The notes beneath the pieces are model-generated. The model was not told the DNA's origin. It was given only the letters and a program-made list of their open reading frames with translations, and ran no database searches. The position numbers were made by a program, and so were the translations under genes. Below, in pieces: positions 1 through 13,857 of a stretch of DNA of 64,000 bases (within the stretch, counting starts at the first letter, position 1; each line of letters opens with the position of its first letter). The stretch comes from Carex sylvatica (lineage: Eukaryota > Streptophyta > Magnoliopsida > Poales > Cyperaceae). Location: NCBI GenBank assembly GCA_964058845.1, contig CAXKVR010000070.1, positions 186,001 to 250,000 of the forward strand, in the 5' to 3' direction.

Positions 1-184
1 TAAATAGTTAACACTGGCATATATGGTTAGATCCTTAACAGAAGACCCTAAAATATTGGGAAATGGTGCATAATATTGGCCAATTATGCAAGTTTATATT
101 AAATTTGCAGGTTAGGCAACCAAGTATTCTTGCATAATTCACTATCCTAATTTTGGAGGCAACTCGAGAAAACTAGATACATAC

Positions 185-3100
185 TCTGGTGCCAGAGACG
201 ATGTCGACACCATTTTTAGCATGGTTGAGAGCTTGAACCATTGTCAAGAGAGTTGTTCTTGCATCCCGCTCCTCATACACGCTTGTCAAGTAATTATGCA
301 ACTCAATTACTCCCTGTACAAAACCATTTACACTTTCATATATCAGCGTTGAAATTTTAGACATCCCAGAATATTTCCAAAATTGGTGTAAGGAATGAGG
401 GGTAATTCTGTCAAATTAGGTTAAGAAGACAATAAGGTTAATTAAAATAAATTGATGGGTTAATTATGCTCCATTGGACAACATTTGTCCCAAAACAGTT
501 ACACAAACATGATAAAGGAAATATTACCTTTTTGTCCATTTCGGCAACCTCATTCATAACTCCTTTGAACCACTCAAACGAGCCGGGTTCACGGGTGACC
601 CAGTAGAAATGTGCACAACTTGTTCTATATATGCGTTTCTTGCTACTTGATGTTGACAGACTACTGTTCACACTGTCTTCTGACCTACTTGTTTCCATTG
701 CCAAATCCTTTTGTGTGAAAAAAAATAAAAAAATAATGTCCAAGTTTTAGAAGTTCCATCTTATTTGTGGTGTATTTCTACAAAGTTTTACAATTTGAGT
801 TCATTATCTTGTGTAACTATTTTCGTCTATTCATTGTGCAATTCATGTTAAATGAGGCTGAATTGGGATAAAATTAGGCTTAATTCACACATGCTAGTTA
901 GGGTAGTAAATTGATGCTTCATTGGCTCAAGTGAGGTTAACCAAGGCAAATTGGTTACATCTACCTAAATTCCAGAACCTAATTAATTTAGTTGACGCTA
1001 ATTGGTTTCTTGGTTCAATAATACACTGATCCAGTACCTTCGGTATTAGGACTAGTACAATTTAATGCCTTTCAAAATGGTTGTACCTGCCAAAATTGCA
1101 ATGGTTGATTTCAGACAAGAGTAACCAATAGGCAAGTACTGGTACATACTATTACAAGCAATGATTATCGGCAATTACCTACGCCGACAGAAAAATGCAA
1201 AAAGAAAATACAATGCATGTATATTACAACTACACAACTATATTGACTAACACGCCCTGGCTGAAATCAAAATAATAAAGAGCTCGAAGGGTTGAGAATT
1301 AAAAATGTTACCATCAATTCATCGGCTATTTTGATATTGTTTAGAAGGTCTCTGAGGATGCTAATGAAAGGTGTTGCACCAATGCCAAGACCAACAAGTA
1401 GTAGCACATCATAGTTCCTAAAATCTTGTGCTGGCGCACCATATGGACCATCTACTAGCAATCTTGGCATGCTGCATGCATAAATAAAAATGAATAAATA
1501 ATTTAAGCTGAAGAGAGGGCTAATTGGTTAAAGTTAATTATTTTTCTGATTTCAATATTAACAAGAATCGTGATGAAATAAATACGGTACCAGAAAAAAT
1601 AGTATACCAAAGAAAGGTATGTTTGTTTAGTAAAAGAGAGATTATTGCCTACTTATCCCTTAACTTTTAATGAATTAATATTAAAATTAGCTTATTTGGG
1701 ATGAGTATACCTGGAAACAAAATGTTATGGTAAACAGACATAATTTTCTTGGTCAAAAGTATCAACAACAAATGTATGCTTATTGATTTATGAAAATAGA
1801 AACCTGATTAAACAGAATTTACAAGGGATTTCTAACCTTCTTTGTTCTACTGCCCCAAATTCATTGAATGAGGTACGTCCAATCGAACATGGAGAAAAAT
1901 AGTTCTCTATAAAAATGCGTTTGAGCTCGTGTGTCCAGTCTCCATTGGTTCTTATGTGAACACTTATATAATCATCTCCCGGTGCTGAGGTAATGGAGAA
2001 AGGGTGCCTATAAGAACAACAGACATAATTAGTTCCCAAGTAATGTGATATAATTTTAATAGTTCACACCCACGTATTATATTATATTAGTGGATTATTT
2101 GTGTAATCTTTTGTCTTAACATAAAATTTGGAAGATTAACTTTTAGCTGATCTTTTCCTATTTTTTTTAGTACAATACAAGCTTCTGCCAAAAAGAAAAT
2201 CCCGAGTTTTCAATCCGATCAGCAGCCGTTGCCGTTGCCGATTCTGGTTCCGATTTTCAGAGGCATGAAATTCGATCACTGGATTGCTATCGTAGTATGT
2301 TTTTAATTTTCACCTGAACTCATAACATAAGTTGGGCAATTGTTGTAACTAAACCAATATTTGGGTATTATTTGCCAAATAACATAATTTGCATTATACC
2401 TAATATTCATATATTACATGATGTAGGAGGAGAGAGATGAGAAATCAAACCATTCAAATGGAGAGATGGTGGGGCACTGAAGAAATATGTACTGTCCACT
2501 CCGGTACCGAAATCCATATGGTTTCGACATTGTTATAGTTAGCACGCTACCAGGAAGCAAAGACACCTATATCATCCAAGTGTAAGAAATGGACAATTAG
2601 TTTATATTGATTACTAAAAGAATATATCATGATCAAATTATTGGCAGATTAGTAGAAACACATTATTTATTTGAAATAATAATCCACCAGGAAATTATTT
2701 TAAAATTGTATTACCTTTAAAATCTTAACTGCGTATGCCTTGGAGCGAAGGGCTCGTAATGTGCGTTCACCGACATATATTAGCAATGGGATTGAGATGT
2801 ACATCCATGTCTGTTACAAAAAATGCAAGATTAATAAAAAACCAATAAATTAAGGGTTTCCAAAAAATTAAAGAGTGATTTGTGTGTTTTACAAATAAGA
2901 CAACTCTTGTTCTAGCCTAGCTAGGATCGATGCAATTTCCTGGGGTTTAATTAAAAGACAAATCCATGTTAATCTGCCAAACCATAACTATTATATGAAC
3001 TTCAAAAGATCTTAAGCACTAGAATTCTCCTAAAGTTTCATAACTAATTATATATTTTTTAAATTTGTTTTGATTTTTTCTTAAAGTGGTCCACATTGGT

Positions 3101-6100
3101 TGTGTCATTTTCACTTCAGCATTATAACCAAATATAACCGAACCAAAAGGTTCTTCAATTGCATAATTTTGCCTCAGAACAGACAAGACAAGGGTACATC
3201 ATTTAGAAAAGTAAACTTATCAGAGAAGTGAGGAGGATGATGAACTTGCATTGTTTGAATCTTTGAAATTTTTTTTTTGTTGCTTTGACTGATTTAACTT
3301 CATTCACAAGCAACAAATATCATGATACCCCTCCCCCCACCCTCCCCCCCCCACCCCAAACCCCAATTCGGCAATTCCACTTGATCCCTATCTACTCTGT
3401 TTAGTTTTTTTGCAAATTGCACCCTGTACTTTGCTAATATCGGCAAACGGCACCTAGTCGCTTTTTTTTTCTTGTGTTATATACTAAAATTTTCACACAA
3501 AATTGCAAGAATAGATATCTAGTACTGGATTTGGACATGAAAGAGACTTAATGGAACTTAATTAAACCCACTCAAATGGACCCAACCACTTTAATCTGAC
3601 CCATGCCACTAAAATTCAACTCAAAAATGTACAATGCATTATATGTTTGATTGGATACAGTTCTATTCATGCATTATATGGTCCCAACTTGCTACTTATC
3701 ATATATCACACCTAATTACTCAATTAGTCAAGTTTGTGTAGTTTTTATATCACTTTTTCAGCACTAATAGACCCCTCATTTCACCATACCAGTGGCATCT
3801 TAGCCAATTCCAAATTAATGATAGCTGCTAAAAGTTATAATATATGATATTAATTAGAGTAGTTACTGTATCTAATCCTAACCATTAATTTATGAACTGG
3901 AAAGGGTATAAAGGTCACAGAGAAAACTGGCCCCACAATAAGAAATTGTCTTCACTTAATGGAGAATCAATGGGGCTCCCTGTTATCTGTCCACACAATG
4001 ATCTGTGCTAGGATTTGTTAGACAAGGGCCCACTTGCCAGACTAGAGGGCTGAATTTTAGTCACTATTTAGTTCTTCTATGACCTTGACCCATGTAAAAT
4101 TCATGCACAAATTAAAGAACCCATTTGCCTTGTACTTGTAATATTAAACCTAGATGAAGATAAAAACATTTTTTTCTGTATATGCTGTAAATATGCATAA
4201 TATGTATTACTGCACTAATACTAAATTAAAATTTTCAAAAGAACCAAGGAATACAGTGTGGACAAATGACAAAACAACCTCTAGATTGCATTAGATATAT
4301 TACAAAAAGTGAATTTAAGTTTGAACAGTAGGCCAAAATAACTCAACCCAACAAAACATGTGAGAAGAGAACCAAATCTCTTTCTAGGTGTGGGGCTTAT
4401 TCTTAAAAATATAAATATACTAAAGATTGTCTAGGTTTGGTAAGCAAATCACCAAATGTGATTATATAAGATAACTAAACATTAGGTATAGTTATTAGTT
4501 ACAAAGCCTATGTTCAAATTTCAAATGAAGACCATTTTGAATTACATGATACAAACTACAGGTTGCTCAAATTTTTCTGTTGTGATACCTACAGATATTT
4601 GAATTTCTCTTCTCTTTATTTTTTGGAAAAAAAAATATCAAGATAGAATTTTTAATGTATCATACTTGTAATCATATAATTAAACTGGTAACACTGTTCC
4701 AGTTCTAGAATAAAAGACATTTATTTTTGGACTACAATTTGACATCTTGAAAGAAAACTTGTGCAAATTGCTGGTTTTTAGGCACAATGAAAAGTTGATT
4801 AACAAAAAAAAATTATGTGAAAACAATGAAAATAAAATTTTGCAAATTGGTGAGACCCTTATTAAGTAGTACTTGTTTTTATTATTATAAGTTTGAAAGG
4901 AAGCAAAAGTCTTAACCACATGCACCAAACTAAGAAGCAATTAAAGGTTCCAAGAAGGAATAAACTATTCAGCCATGTGATGGGGTCAAAGCTTATTCTT
5001 GGAATTAATTGCTGTCTTGACAGCGCACAATATAAGATAAAAAAGGAATAAAATTTTGAATGTTAGTCTCCAAAATCAAAGGTCTAGAATAAATTATTTA
5101 TTGAAAGCACTGTCTCTTTCATTGGATTCTTCAAGACCATAAAAAATATAATAATTTTGGGACCAGAACATTATCTTCAAATTAACTGGCACATTCATAT
5201 TTGTTAGAATTTTTTTTTTTTTCTATGGTAGATCAACTGTCACTGATTGAAGTATACATTTTTTCCCTAAATGTTTCTTGCAAAAAAGACGAAGATTTAA
5301 AGCATTTACAAATTTGGTCCACATGTTCTTAGGTAACTTCTAAGAAAATTCAATGAACAAAAAGTTAATTGAGTTACCTTGTAATCAAGTCTAGATTAGA
5401 AAATTATATGCCAAGAAACAAAATTGATTGAAAAAAATTAATCAAATAAAGTTCTTGGAAACAAAATAGAAGTCATTCATAGAATAAATGTAGTGGTGTC
5501 AGTGTCGGTGCTTGAAAAGTGACAAAATTTAGGTCAAAAGTAAATACAAACCAATTATATGGAGAATTCCACCATTTAATTCCCTCGTAGTCTACACGTT
5601 TGTTTTAGTCAATAGAAATATCTTATCAACTTTTGAACCTTATAAATGTGACTTCAAATGAATGTTGACTTCTTAGTACAAAGTTTGTGACTTTTGTTTA
5701 TTTGTGAAAATGTCGTAGATACATCTGTCTATTCTCCAACAAATTTGACAAGGAAATGTGGAATTTTTCTTCTTGTCAAATTGGTATCAAAATAGAGCTT
5801 TTCAGGAAATAATATTTATCTAATTAGATACTGATCAAGGTACTATACATAATTCAGGCATAATTTGAAAACATAATTATCTGAAAGATGAGTTTCATAG
5901 AGATAAGATATATCTTGTCTTTATTTGTGCAAATGTGGTTGATACAATATCTGTCTATTGTCCAACAAATTTGACAAGGAAATGTGGAATTTTTTTCTTG
6001 TAAAATTGTTATCAAAATAGAGTTTTTCAGGAAATAATATTTATCTAATTAGATACTCATCAAGGTACTATACATAATCCTCTGAAATATGAGTTTCATA

Positions 6101-9100
6101 GAGATAAGATATATGCTTATATATATACAATTAGCAAATAATTGTTCTCCTATTAAAATTTAGAATAAACCATAAAGGCCTATTAGAGTCATATGTGTCT
6201 AGAAATATAGGTACTCTTTATAACCTTCTACAAACTTTCTCTTATGTTCAAGTACCAATCACTATCCCTGATTTGTACACAAAGAATAAAGACATCCTTC
6301 AATTATGGTTGTCGCCATATAAACATATAATATCAATATAACACATACGAAAAAAACAAAGAACATCCTTCAATTATGGTTGTCTCCATATCAACCCAAT
6401 ATAACACATACACAAAAATACAAAGAATCTATAATTTGTGATGTATGATGTCTTATATTCTCATAAGAATTCAACACATATATTTTATAATTTGGAAAGT
6501 ACTTGCCATAATGGATGGATAGAAGATTTGAATTATGGCATTGTATAATTATGTTTATTATTCTTTTAATCTCACCGATCACCTTTTAGATGATTACATA
6601 CTTACATTTTAAGATTTTAATAAATAATTCTTCTGATCAAATAAAAAGTTACGAAATTTTGATATAAAACTGGTATTTTTTTTTTTATTCATAATTTTAT
6701 AAGATTCTATTGGAAATTCTAGCAAAACAAAAGATGATAAGATATTAGACAACTAACTTGTATGTTCTTCAACTTGTAAATGCACAAATTTCAGTTCCAA
6801 GGGACTCCTTGCAAAAATCAATTATTGGTTGGAAGTTGAAACCAAAACAAATTTTGTTATTTTATTTCAGATCTAAATTTGGAGGTCTAGTTCAATATTT
6901 TTTTTCTGAGAAAGAAACATTTATCCCTTACATATATCTATATTTGAAGGAAAAATAAATATGTTTTCCCAAGCCCTATGCAAATGCACTATTATAGAGG
7001 GACCATTTTGTAAAATAAGGAAAAGGAGCTAGTGCCGTGGTGGAAAGAACAGAGCATATATTTCCTTGTTTGTTTAGTTTTTATTGGGAGTTGATTGAGA
7101 CGCTCCTTTCACGCATCAATCTTCACATTACTACTATATTCACCAATGTTTATGTAATGTAAGAACTAGTTAGTAGCTCCGTCTTTATCTCATATTTAGT
7201 TAAAAGTACTATTGGTACCATATCTTTTTATTTCTCTCTCTTTCCATTTGCATAGCTGTCACCATGCATAACATACTTCGTTGACCCCTCACTATTACAG
7301 TATTACCCCACAAACCAAACCCTAAGTACTTTTCATGAATCATGTTTATTTACCCATAAATTTTTGATATATTTTTTTATAAGATTTTTTTAAATATATT
7401 TATGAACTATGGATATATCTTATAAATAATTAACTTGTGGATGTATTTCAAAAGTTGATTTTGATCATAAAAAATTCTGAGCATATTTTAATCAAGGTAC
7501 TAAAAGATAAGCAAGGGCATATATATATACAGTCATTATACTGGGCATGATGGCATTTCTGTCATCTATCATTTAAAAAGTATATGATCCCTATCTTATG
7601 CAGTAGACTGATGTGAACACAAGAAAAGAAAAATGATCCCAATTATTGGTAAGCATTTCACAATTAATTACTCACAAGGACCATTTGGCAAATATATACA
7701 AGTAGCAAAATATTAAGGAGGGATCAAAATTGCGTACCGTTCGTTGGTACCACTTGTGAACTAGAAACATGAAGTATCCATGAACGAGAAGCAACGCATA
7801 AACAACCCCTAGGAGGTGGTGAGAGTACCAAAAGGCATTGAAGCCGCTAAGCCGGTTCAACGGAAATGGTAGCTTCATACCATTTTTTCTAAACGGGTGT
7901 GTTGCCAAAGTGAATGATATAGTCATCAAAACCACCATAATAACTCCCGTTATACCTGTCAGAAAAAAAAATTGAGTCACAAAATTAAATTATTAAGCAA
8001 CAAATAACGGTCTATTTTTTAAAATTAAAAATGATATAAGCTGTATATATTGATACACAATCTATCTAAACTATGTACAATATTGCACTAAATAATTTTC
8101 TTGTAATTATATATCTTCTCATAATATTAAATTTTATACTATTAACTGTAATTAATTACAAATATTACCTTCAATGCCAACTAGTAGACTAGTGTAGGTG
8201 GGTTTGACGGGACCGAAATCTCGCTCGACCCACCTATACTGATCAGGAGTAGAATTGATTACGCGTGGAAAATCACAGGCAAGATGGTTACCGGCATGGA
8301 GTGTGATGCCGACCACAATGGCCGTTGCAATCATCTGAAAATAAAAGAAGGGAGAAAAGATAAAGAAAAAAGGTCAATGTGAAGGTGATAGGAGGCTTTC
8401 TTTTTCTTGTCAGTATTCACAAGGACTCATTTTGGAGACCCATAACATCACCAATCTTTACATGACACTTTTGCATAATCACCCCTACGTTTTATTGTTC
8501 TATTTGTTGAACACTAAATGTATATTACTTTGTATATCTGCAGCTTCATATTACATTCTCATCCAACTATCCAAGGGTGAGAATGTAATATGAGAAACTG
8601 AAAGGGGTAGAAATGAAAAAAAAGGAGGTAATTAAATAGAGTCACGGTCAATCTCGTAGCGACGCTGTGACGCACCACCCACCGGTTCTGAAGGCGACGA
8701 TCATGACGGTAACGCCGCTGTCGCTCTTCGCCGATAGCCATAGAATCGACCGCAATAACTAGAATTCCCTTTCTATTACGGCAACTGTAAAGTCAAACGT
8801 GTAGCGAGTGACTGCGTACGGTAATAAAAATCAATAAATGATCCGGGATACGGACAAGAAGCAAATGAAAGCTGGCGAAGAAGAATCGGATTCGAACTAT
8901 CGAATGCGACAGCCTTGCAGGGACTTCTCTTCGCTTTGTGGGTCCCACCAATCATTGGACCACGTGTCATAGTATTTGGGCAATATTGGGGGATGGCAAA
9001 TGAACAGGTGGGCCGCGAATTTTCGGATCCTTGTCGTTTTTACCTCAGTTTCACTGTATCTGAAACACTGTAGTATACTGTATTGTTAAGTTATTTGTCT

Positions 9101-12055
9101 TCGTTGACCCGCTACAAATATGGTTATAGATGTGCACTGAAAATTTCTAGCTGAAGCTCGAAGTATTCGGTCCCAAGACTAAAGATTCTAATGGGAGCAC
9201 CAAATGCTCCCTGATTGGACCGCCATATGGGACCGAGAGGATTTGCGGCGACGAGATAGGATATAGGTCGTTAGTTGTAGAAAATCCAAAGAAAAATTAT
9301 CTGGCAAATTATGATTTTCTGTATCGAGTTCTGCAATCCAACCCGGAATAAGTGTTCTAATCCAATTGACAGTCACTCGTTACACAATATTTTACTCAAA
9401 GGTCGTTGCAGATTTTCATCCACGTGGACAATTAAGAAAAAGGCGCGGGCCACATGCATTCTAAAGTGACAGGTGAACGACTATGGGTTCCAGAACTCAG
9501 TCTTCTGTTCATATCCCTCCTCTCCATTTTATAAATTCAAACCGTCTCAAGTCATGAAATCTAACCTATGATGGATAACTGGACATCTCCGGTTCAAAAT
9601 ATTGGAGGGAAATATGAGTTCGTTATAAAAAGGAAATTTCGCGCGTACCTTGTGAAAGGTGATACTATCGTCGAAGGGAACAAAATACCGGGCCCAGGTG
9701 GACCGGAGCCAGGTGAGTGTGTTGCGGCACACAGGCAGGAGCACCAACGCCATGTTCAGCTTCAGCGTCTCGGCCGCACCCTTGGCCGTCGGCAAGCAAT
9801 ATCCCATCACCCGAAATGCTGTCATGCGTCGATACTGCATGAACTTCCAAACGAACAATGCCGCCATCATCGCCACCCAGAGAAAAATGACCCAGGTGCG
9901 GCGCCAGTTCTCCTGTGTCACGTACCGAACTTTGGAAAATGCACGTCGAATTGGAATGTGGCATCGGAATTTGAATCTTGGTATGGTTTGGGAGTCGAAA
10001 CCGTTCTCGTTGGCGCATGTGCCGGTGCCATCTACGTTACCGGTGTTGCCCAAATTTCGGCTCCAATTGGCGCCGCTAGCGGTACTCAACGGCCTACTGT
10101 AGTTCATATATGTGTCTCTTTGGAGCAATAGTGCCTCTAACTGCCATAGCTGTGTTAATTCAACAACAAAATGAGAAATGAGAAATTAATGTTGCTAAAT
10201 ATATATTCAACACATGCAATTATTATAATTTTATATTAATATATATATATATATAGGTACCTCAATGTAGCCTAGATTCTCTGGATCGAGTTCTTCCATT
10301 ATAAGGGAAGCATATTCCTCTGCTTGCTCCTTTAGTTTGGCTAACTTATTTGCCGACGCGCTAAGTACAATCAACTGTCATTTTCAAACCAAAATTTACT
10401 CTTGTTATTTCTCCCAAATTACTATGATTTCTTTCAACGGCAAGTAGCTAGGATTTAATAAATTGTACAATCAAGCAATCAAATAGCAAAAAAATAATAA
10501 TATATATATATGTTATTTCTCAATTCAGACCGACAACTGTCCCCATACCACAAGGCAGTTGATCGATCAATCGCTTGATTATGTAAACCATTAATTGATA
10601 AACAAATTTAAAAAAAAAAAGCGACTCCGACGTCTATGACTATGACCCTACTTTAGAACAGAAGGGAAATTTCCTTTCAATTTTGAAAAATATTATTATA
10701 GTTGTAATAAAAAATTTAAAAGAAGACACTAATTACTCAGTGGCATATAATACTCAAAAATGCCCTCACCTTTTAAAAAATTGCAAATAACAAAAAGTTC
10801 CTCAAAATTGATGAACCAAATAATTAACTTTTAAAATAATATATAAAAAAAAAAAAAAAAAAAATATGAATTAGTGTTAAGGGGTCCTTATTTAAAGAAA
10901 CAAGAAGGACATCATGCAACCAAATGCAGGGCTCTTTCATAAATTAAGTATAAGTCAAGTGTCCTAGTCAAATATTTCCATAATGATCAATATTTAATAC
11001 TAACCTCTTGTACTTCCTCCCTTGTAATCCTCCCATCCACATTGGTATCTACCCTGCATTAAAATCACACCAGAAATTAACCACCAAACTAATCCAATGT
11101 CAACCTCAGTTTAAAAATATTCAATTCAATGCAATTCATCATGCAATTAACTCATACATGTCAAAGAAGATCTGAAGCCTAGCATCAAAGCTCTGATCTG
11201 AGATCTGAAGCCAGAAATCATACAACTCCTCCTTTGTTATTCTCTCTATATTTTGCCGGCGACGTCGCGCCAAAGCGTCGAAAATTCCGACGGCGAAATC
11301 CTTCGAATCAATCATTCCTAAAAATCAAAATCAAAATTGAAAAAAAAAAAAATATCAACACACAATTCAAAAACAGAGCAAAAGGATGAGACAGAGTATA
11401 GAGGGAAGCAAAAAGTAAAGAAAAAATTATAAACACCTATACATTCTCCAAAATCATCTCTTGAAAGCATTCCGTCTTTCGCTAGCTTGTAAAACCGCTC
11501 TTCGACCCGCCGCCACATCTCAGCCGCCTCGACCGAACCGGTTGTCCTGCTAATAAACCGCAACCCCTTGAGTGCTCTCTGTGCTCCCGATCGACTCCTG
11601 TTTAACTTCGCCTGAACTCTCCTCTTCTCTCTCGCCGTCAATGCTGCTGTTGTTGCTGCCGTCACCATTTCCCTCTCTACCGAGCTTGAACGGCACGGAG
11701 ACGGTGACCGCAACCACGCGAATTTCTTCCTTATTCTAGATGAAGTCGAGGAGCTCCTACTCAGACTGCGCCCAGGTTGCGCTTCCGGAGTGGCCCCACC
11801 CATTCCCATTCCGCCATACAATGCGGCAGAGGTCGGTGTCACGCTTCGTACCACCATTGATTCTTCATCTAATTCCAGCATCACCTCCACCAATTCGCTC
11901 TGGTCGTTTAAAAACATCGGGAGTATCCCATCCGAGCCATCGTACGCAGTCGTGAAGGATTCGTTGTCGGATTCCATGTCTTCCGCTAAGAAATCGGCGA
12001 TGCGGCGGTGGCCACTGGTTCTTCTACTGCTGCTTCCTCTTGAAGGAGTTCGCAT
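185..12055 (-). CDS. RBOHE: Respiratory burst oxidase homolog E (NADPH oxidase), 3' end missing
   Basis: Plasma-membrane NADPH oxidase that passes electrons from cytosolic NADPH through FAD and two haems to apoplastic O2, giving superoxide. Thirteen exons join in frame to 893 codons: 12055-11437, 11317-11158, 11053-11005, 10374-10261, 10149-9649, 8334-8169, 7955-7738, 2810-2715, 2566-2451, 2007-1837, 1471-1312, 707-528 and 313-185. A final exon of about 55-60 codons lies off the left edge. Domains in order: basic Ser/Arg-rich N-terminus; canonical EF-hand loop [12 protein letters not shown] (about 262-273) and a degenerate second one; six-helix core with likely haem ligands H480/H494 and H582/H595; FAD motif [11 protein letters not shown] (about 681); NADPH motifs GPYGAPAQ (about 745) and GLGIGATPF (about 764). 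Segments such as DSKDFAV and FDALARRRR match Arabidopsis RBOHE better than RBOHD, as I recall them. RBOHE has been tied to tapetum and pollen development. Intron 7 is 4.9 kb and intron 5 is 1.3 kb. No frame break was found. Confidence 0.95.
2811..7737 (-). other. RBOHE intron 7, 4.9 kb, no gene inside
   Basis: Largest intron of the oxidase, with clean splice sites (ACG/GTACGC at 7738 and TAACAG/ACA at 2810). It has no credible gene. It contains a C-rich run on the plus strand (3328-3364), a block near 3920-4050 repeated inverted at about 19.33-19.46 kb, a direct duplication of about 170 bases (5700-5880 and 5921-6090), and a smaller direct repeat at 6292-6420. The rest is AT-rich with no structure I can name. 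Confidence 0.7.
5700..6090. repeat. Direct duplication inside RBOHE intron 7
   Basis: A segment beginning near 5700 (TATTTGTGAAAATG, later CAAATTTGACAAGGAAATG) recurs from about 5921 with only scattered substitutions and small indels, ending in the same TCAAGGTACTATACATAAT. The repeat period is about 225 bases. Confidence 0.8.
8335..9648 (-). other. RBOHE intron 5 with a GC-richer, promoter-like stretch
   Basis: This intron lies between the exon ending in FHK and the exon starting MIATAI. About 8590-9560 is clearly GC-richer than other introns here. It contains CACGTG-type and CCAAT-type words near 8945-8965, a plus-strand TATAAATTC near 9530, and a hairpin with arms of about 18 bases at 8546-8595. 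It could be an inserted fragment of another gene's 5' region, but I could not identify a source and found no terminal repeats. Confidence 0.4.
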
Positions 12056-12407
12056 TTTTTGAAGTAGCCACCTCTTTTTTTCTTTTATTACTTGGCTTCT
12101 CTGTCAAGTTTGGAGTTTGTGCACTTCTCCTTTTTTTAAAGGATTAAAATTTTGTTTTCCAATTGCTTGGTTTTCTCACCTTCTTCAAACAAACTCCAAT
12201 GGCAAGAATTCAACGGAGGTGGCACCCAACAGGGTGGTTGGGATTCGTTGTAGAAAATCTGAAGAGGAGAGATAGAGAAGAGAGAGAGAGAGAGAGAGAG
12301 GAGCCCAGGAGAGAAATAAACCTGAGCTTCTTTCTTTTGTTAATTAAACCATAGATGTAATGTAACTAATAATGTAGTAATACGGCTAGTAATTTAACGG
12401 GATGCAA

Positions 12408-12415
12408 TATTTATA
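12408..12415 (-). promoter_or_regulatory. Probable TATA box of RBOHE
   Basis: TATAAATA on the minus strand, about 350 bases before the RBOHE start codon. The transcript would begin near 12380 and carry a leader of about 320 bases. That leader contains a CT-rich tract (GA repeat on the plus strand, 12283-12302). It may also hold a short leader intron, since GAAG/GTGAGA occurs in it. The position is an inference from sequence only. Confidence 0.45.
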
Positions 12416-12419
12416 AGTT

Positions 12420-13857
12420 GGGTGAGCAATTATTGTGAGGTCAAATTTAAAAGGTGCTTGTAAAGTAGAGCGCGTATATTAGCTCACACTCTCTCCTGAA
12501 ATCTAGTGCGTCGGATCTAAGATCAACGGTGTCAGATGGGACACGTAGGAAGAGAGAGAGAGAGAGAGGAGCTATAAATGAACCCACGGCTGTAGGGACT
12601 GAATCAGGGAAGTCTAAGTATATACAAACTGTGGGTCAACCGGTAATTAGAGACTAAATTGGGTATTGCCGTATTGAGCGGTGCTTCTCTTTTTAAATTA
12701 TTACCGGTGATTACCGGTTACTCCGGTAATTGCGTTATGATGCCTTCTAGTTTCTACTAACATGGGCACCACCAACCCCCACAAATGAGCAAACGTGTCA
12801 TTAATTCAATTTTTTTATTTTTTTATTTTTGTATGGAGATTGAGCTAATGTATATGTCATGAATTAATAAAATTATTGCTTTGTTGAACTAATATGTTTT
12901 TATAATCTTGTCAGAGCGTTTCTGATAATTGGTTACATAGTCATATGTATACAGAAATATTGATGCATGCATTTATTTCATGGCAGGGTCTTAGGTTAAC
13001 TAATCATGATCATATGCTGTCTATTTTATACGAGACAGTTAATTACTCGTGACAATAAAGAGGGTTTTTAGTAAATGTCAAATTGATTCTATACCTACTA
13101 CTGAAAGCGGTAGCAACAACATCTTTGACCGAATTGCCCCTGGGTTGTTTTCGCAAAATTTGGTCAAAGAGAGATAAAAAATAAATGGAGGACTACAGTG
13201 AAAATAATCAATTTACAGTTCATGTAATTGTGGTGCTTATTAACTGGTTAGTTAAGTCACACCTTGTTAAACAAAAATGATGAAGCATGTATGTGAGGTG
13301 CTAGAAGCTTCTAGAAGCTCCATAACGTACAGCAAAGTTTTAAAAATTATTAATTGTATTGATTTTGCAAAACAATTTGAACAAGATGCATATAAAAATA
13401 AATAGCAAACATGTTGAAAACATATTCAATTCTATTAAATGCATGTATGATGCAATATAAAAACAAACTTGTTGCTGAAATATTTTAGACGAATTTGCTA
13501 TTTTTTCCGTACCAGAAAAGCCATAAGAAATAGTTTTGAAAAAAGAATTAAAAATCCAAATTCCGAAATCTCAAAGAGGAAAAGGACATTTGTTTTATAA
13601 TTTTTCTATAAGCGGGGCCTATAAACTAAAATTTAACATTCATCAATAGCTTTTCTTACATGAAAAAGGAAAAAAAAAAAATTGTGCATGTGTTTGAGCA
13701 TTTTTTGTAATCCCAAATATATATGTATTGGCTTAAAAAGAAACAAAACAAGACTTCAATATATAGAGAGAAAAATGTCAAACATGCAGTTGTGAGGAAT
13801 GTATAATGAAGTCAAAATATATAGCAAAAATCACTATTTTTTTTGGAGCCTGATAGT
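12420..13857. other. Intergenic, no gene seen
   Basis: AT-rich upstream region of RBOHE with a second GA microsatellite (12549-12567). No open frame, RNA gene or bounded repeat could be supported. Confidence 0.6.

Noticed and set aside
8875..8910. GTTCGAATCC, resembling a tRNA T-loop
   Set aside because: The flanking bases do not form a T-stem and no acceptor or anticodon arm could be found. TTCGAA is a chance palindrome.
9568..10131. 187-aa plus-strand open frame across the RBOHE exon
   Set aside because: It is antisense to exon 5 of RBOHE, whose minus-strand translation is conserved. The plus-strand protein has no family features. Only the promoter-like DNA before it was kept as a low-interest finding.
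11740..12062. Plus-strand open frames over RBOHE exon 1
   Set aside because: These are shadows of the Ser/Arg-rich first exon, with no domain and no plausible start context.
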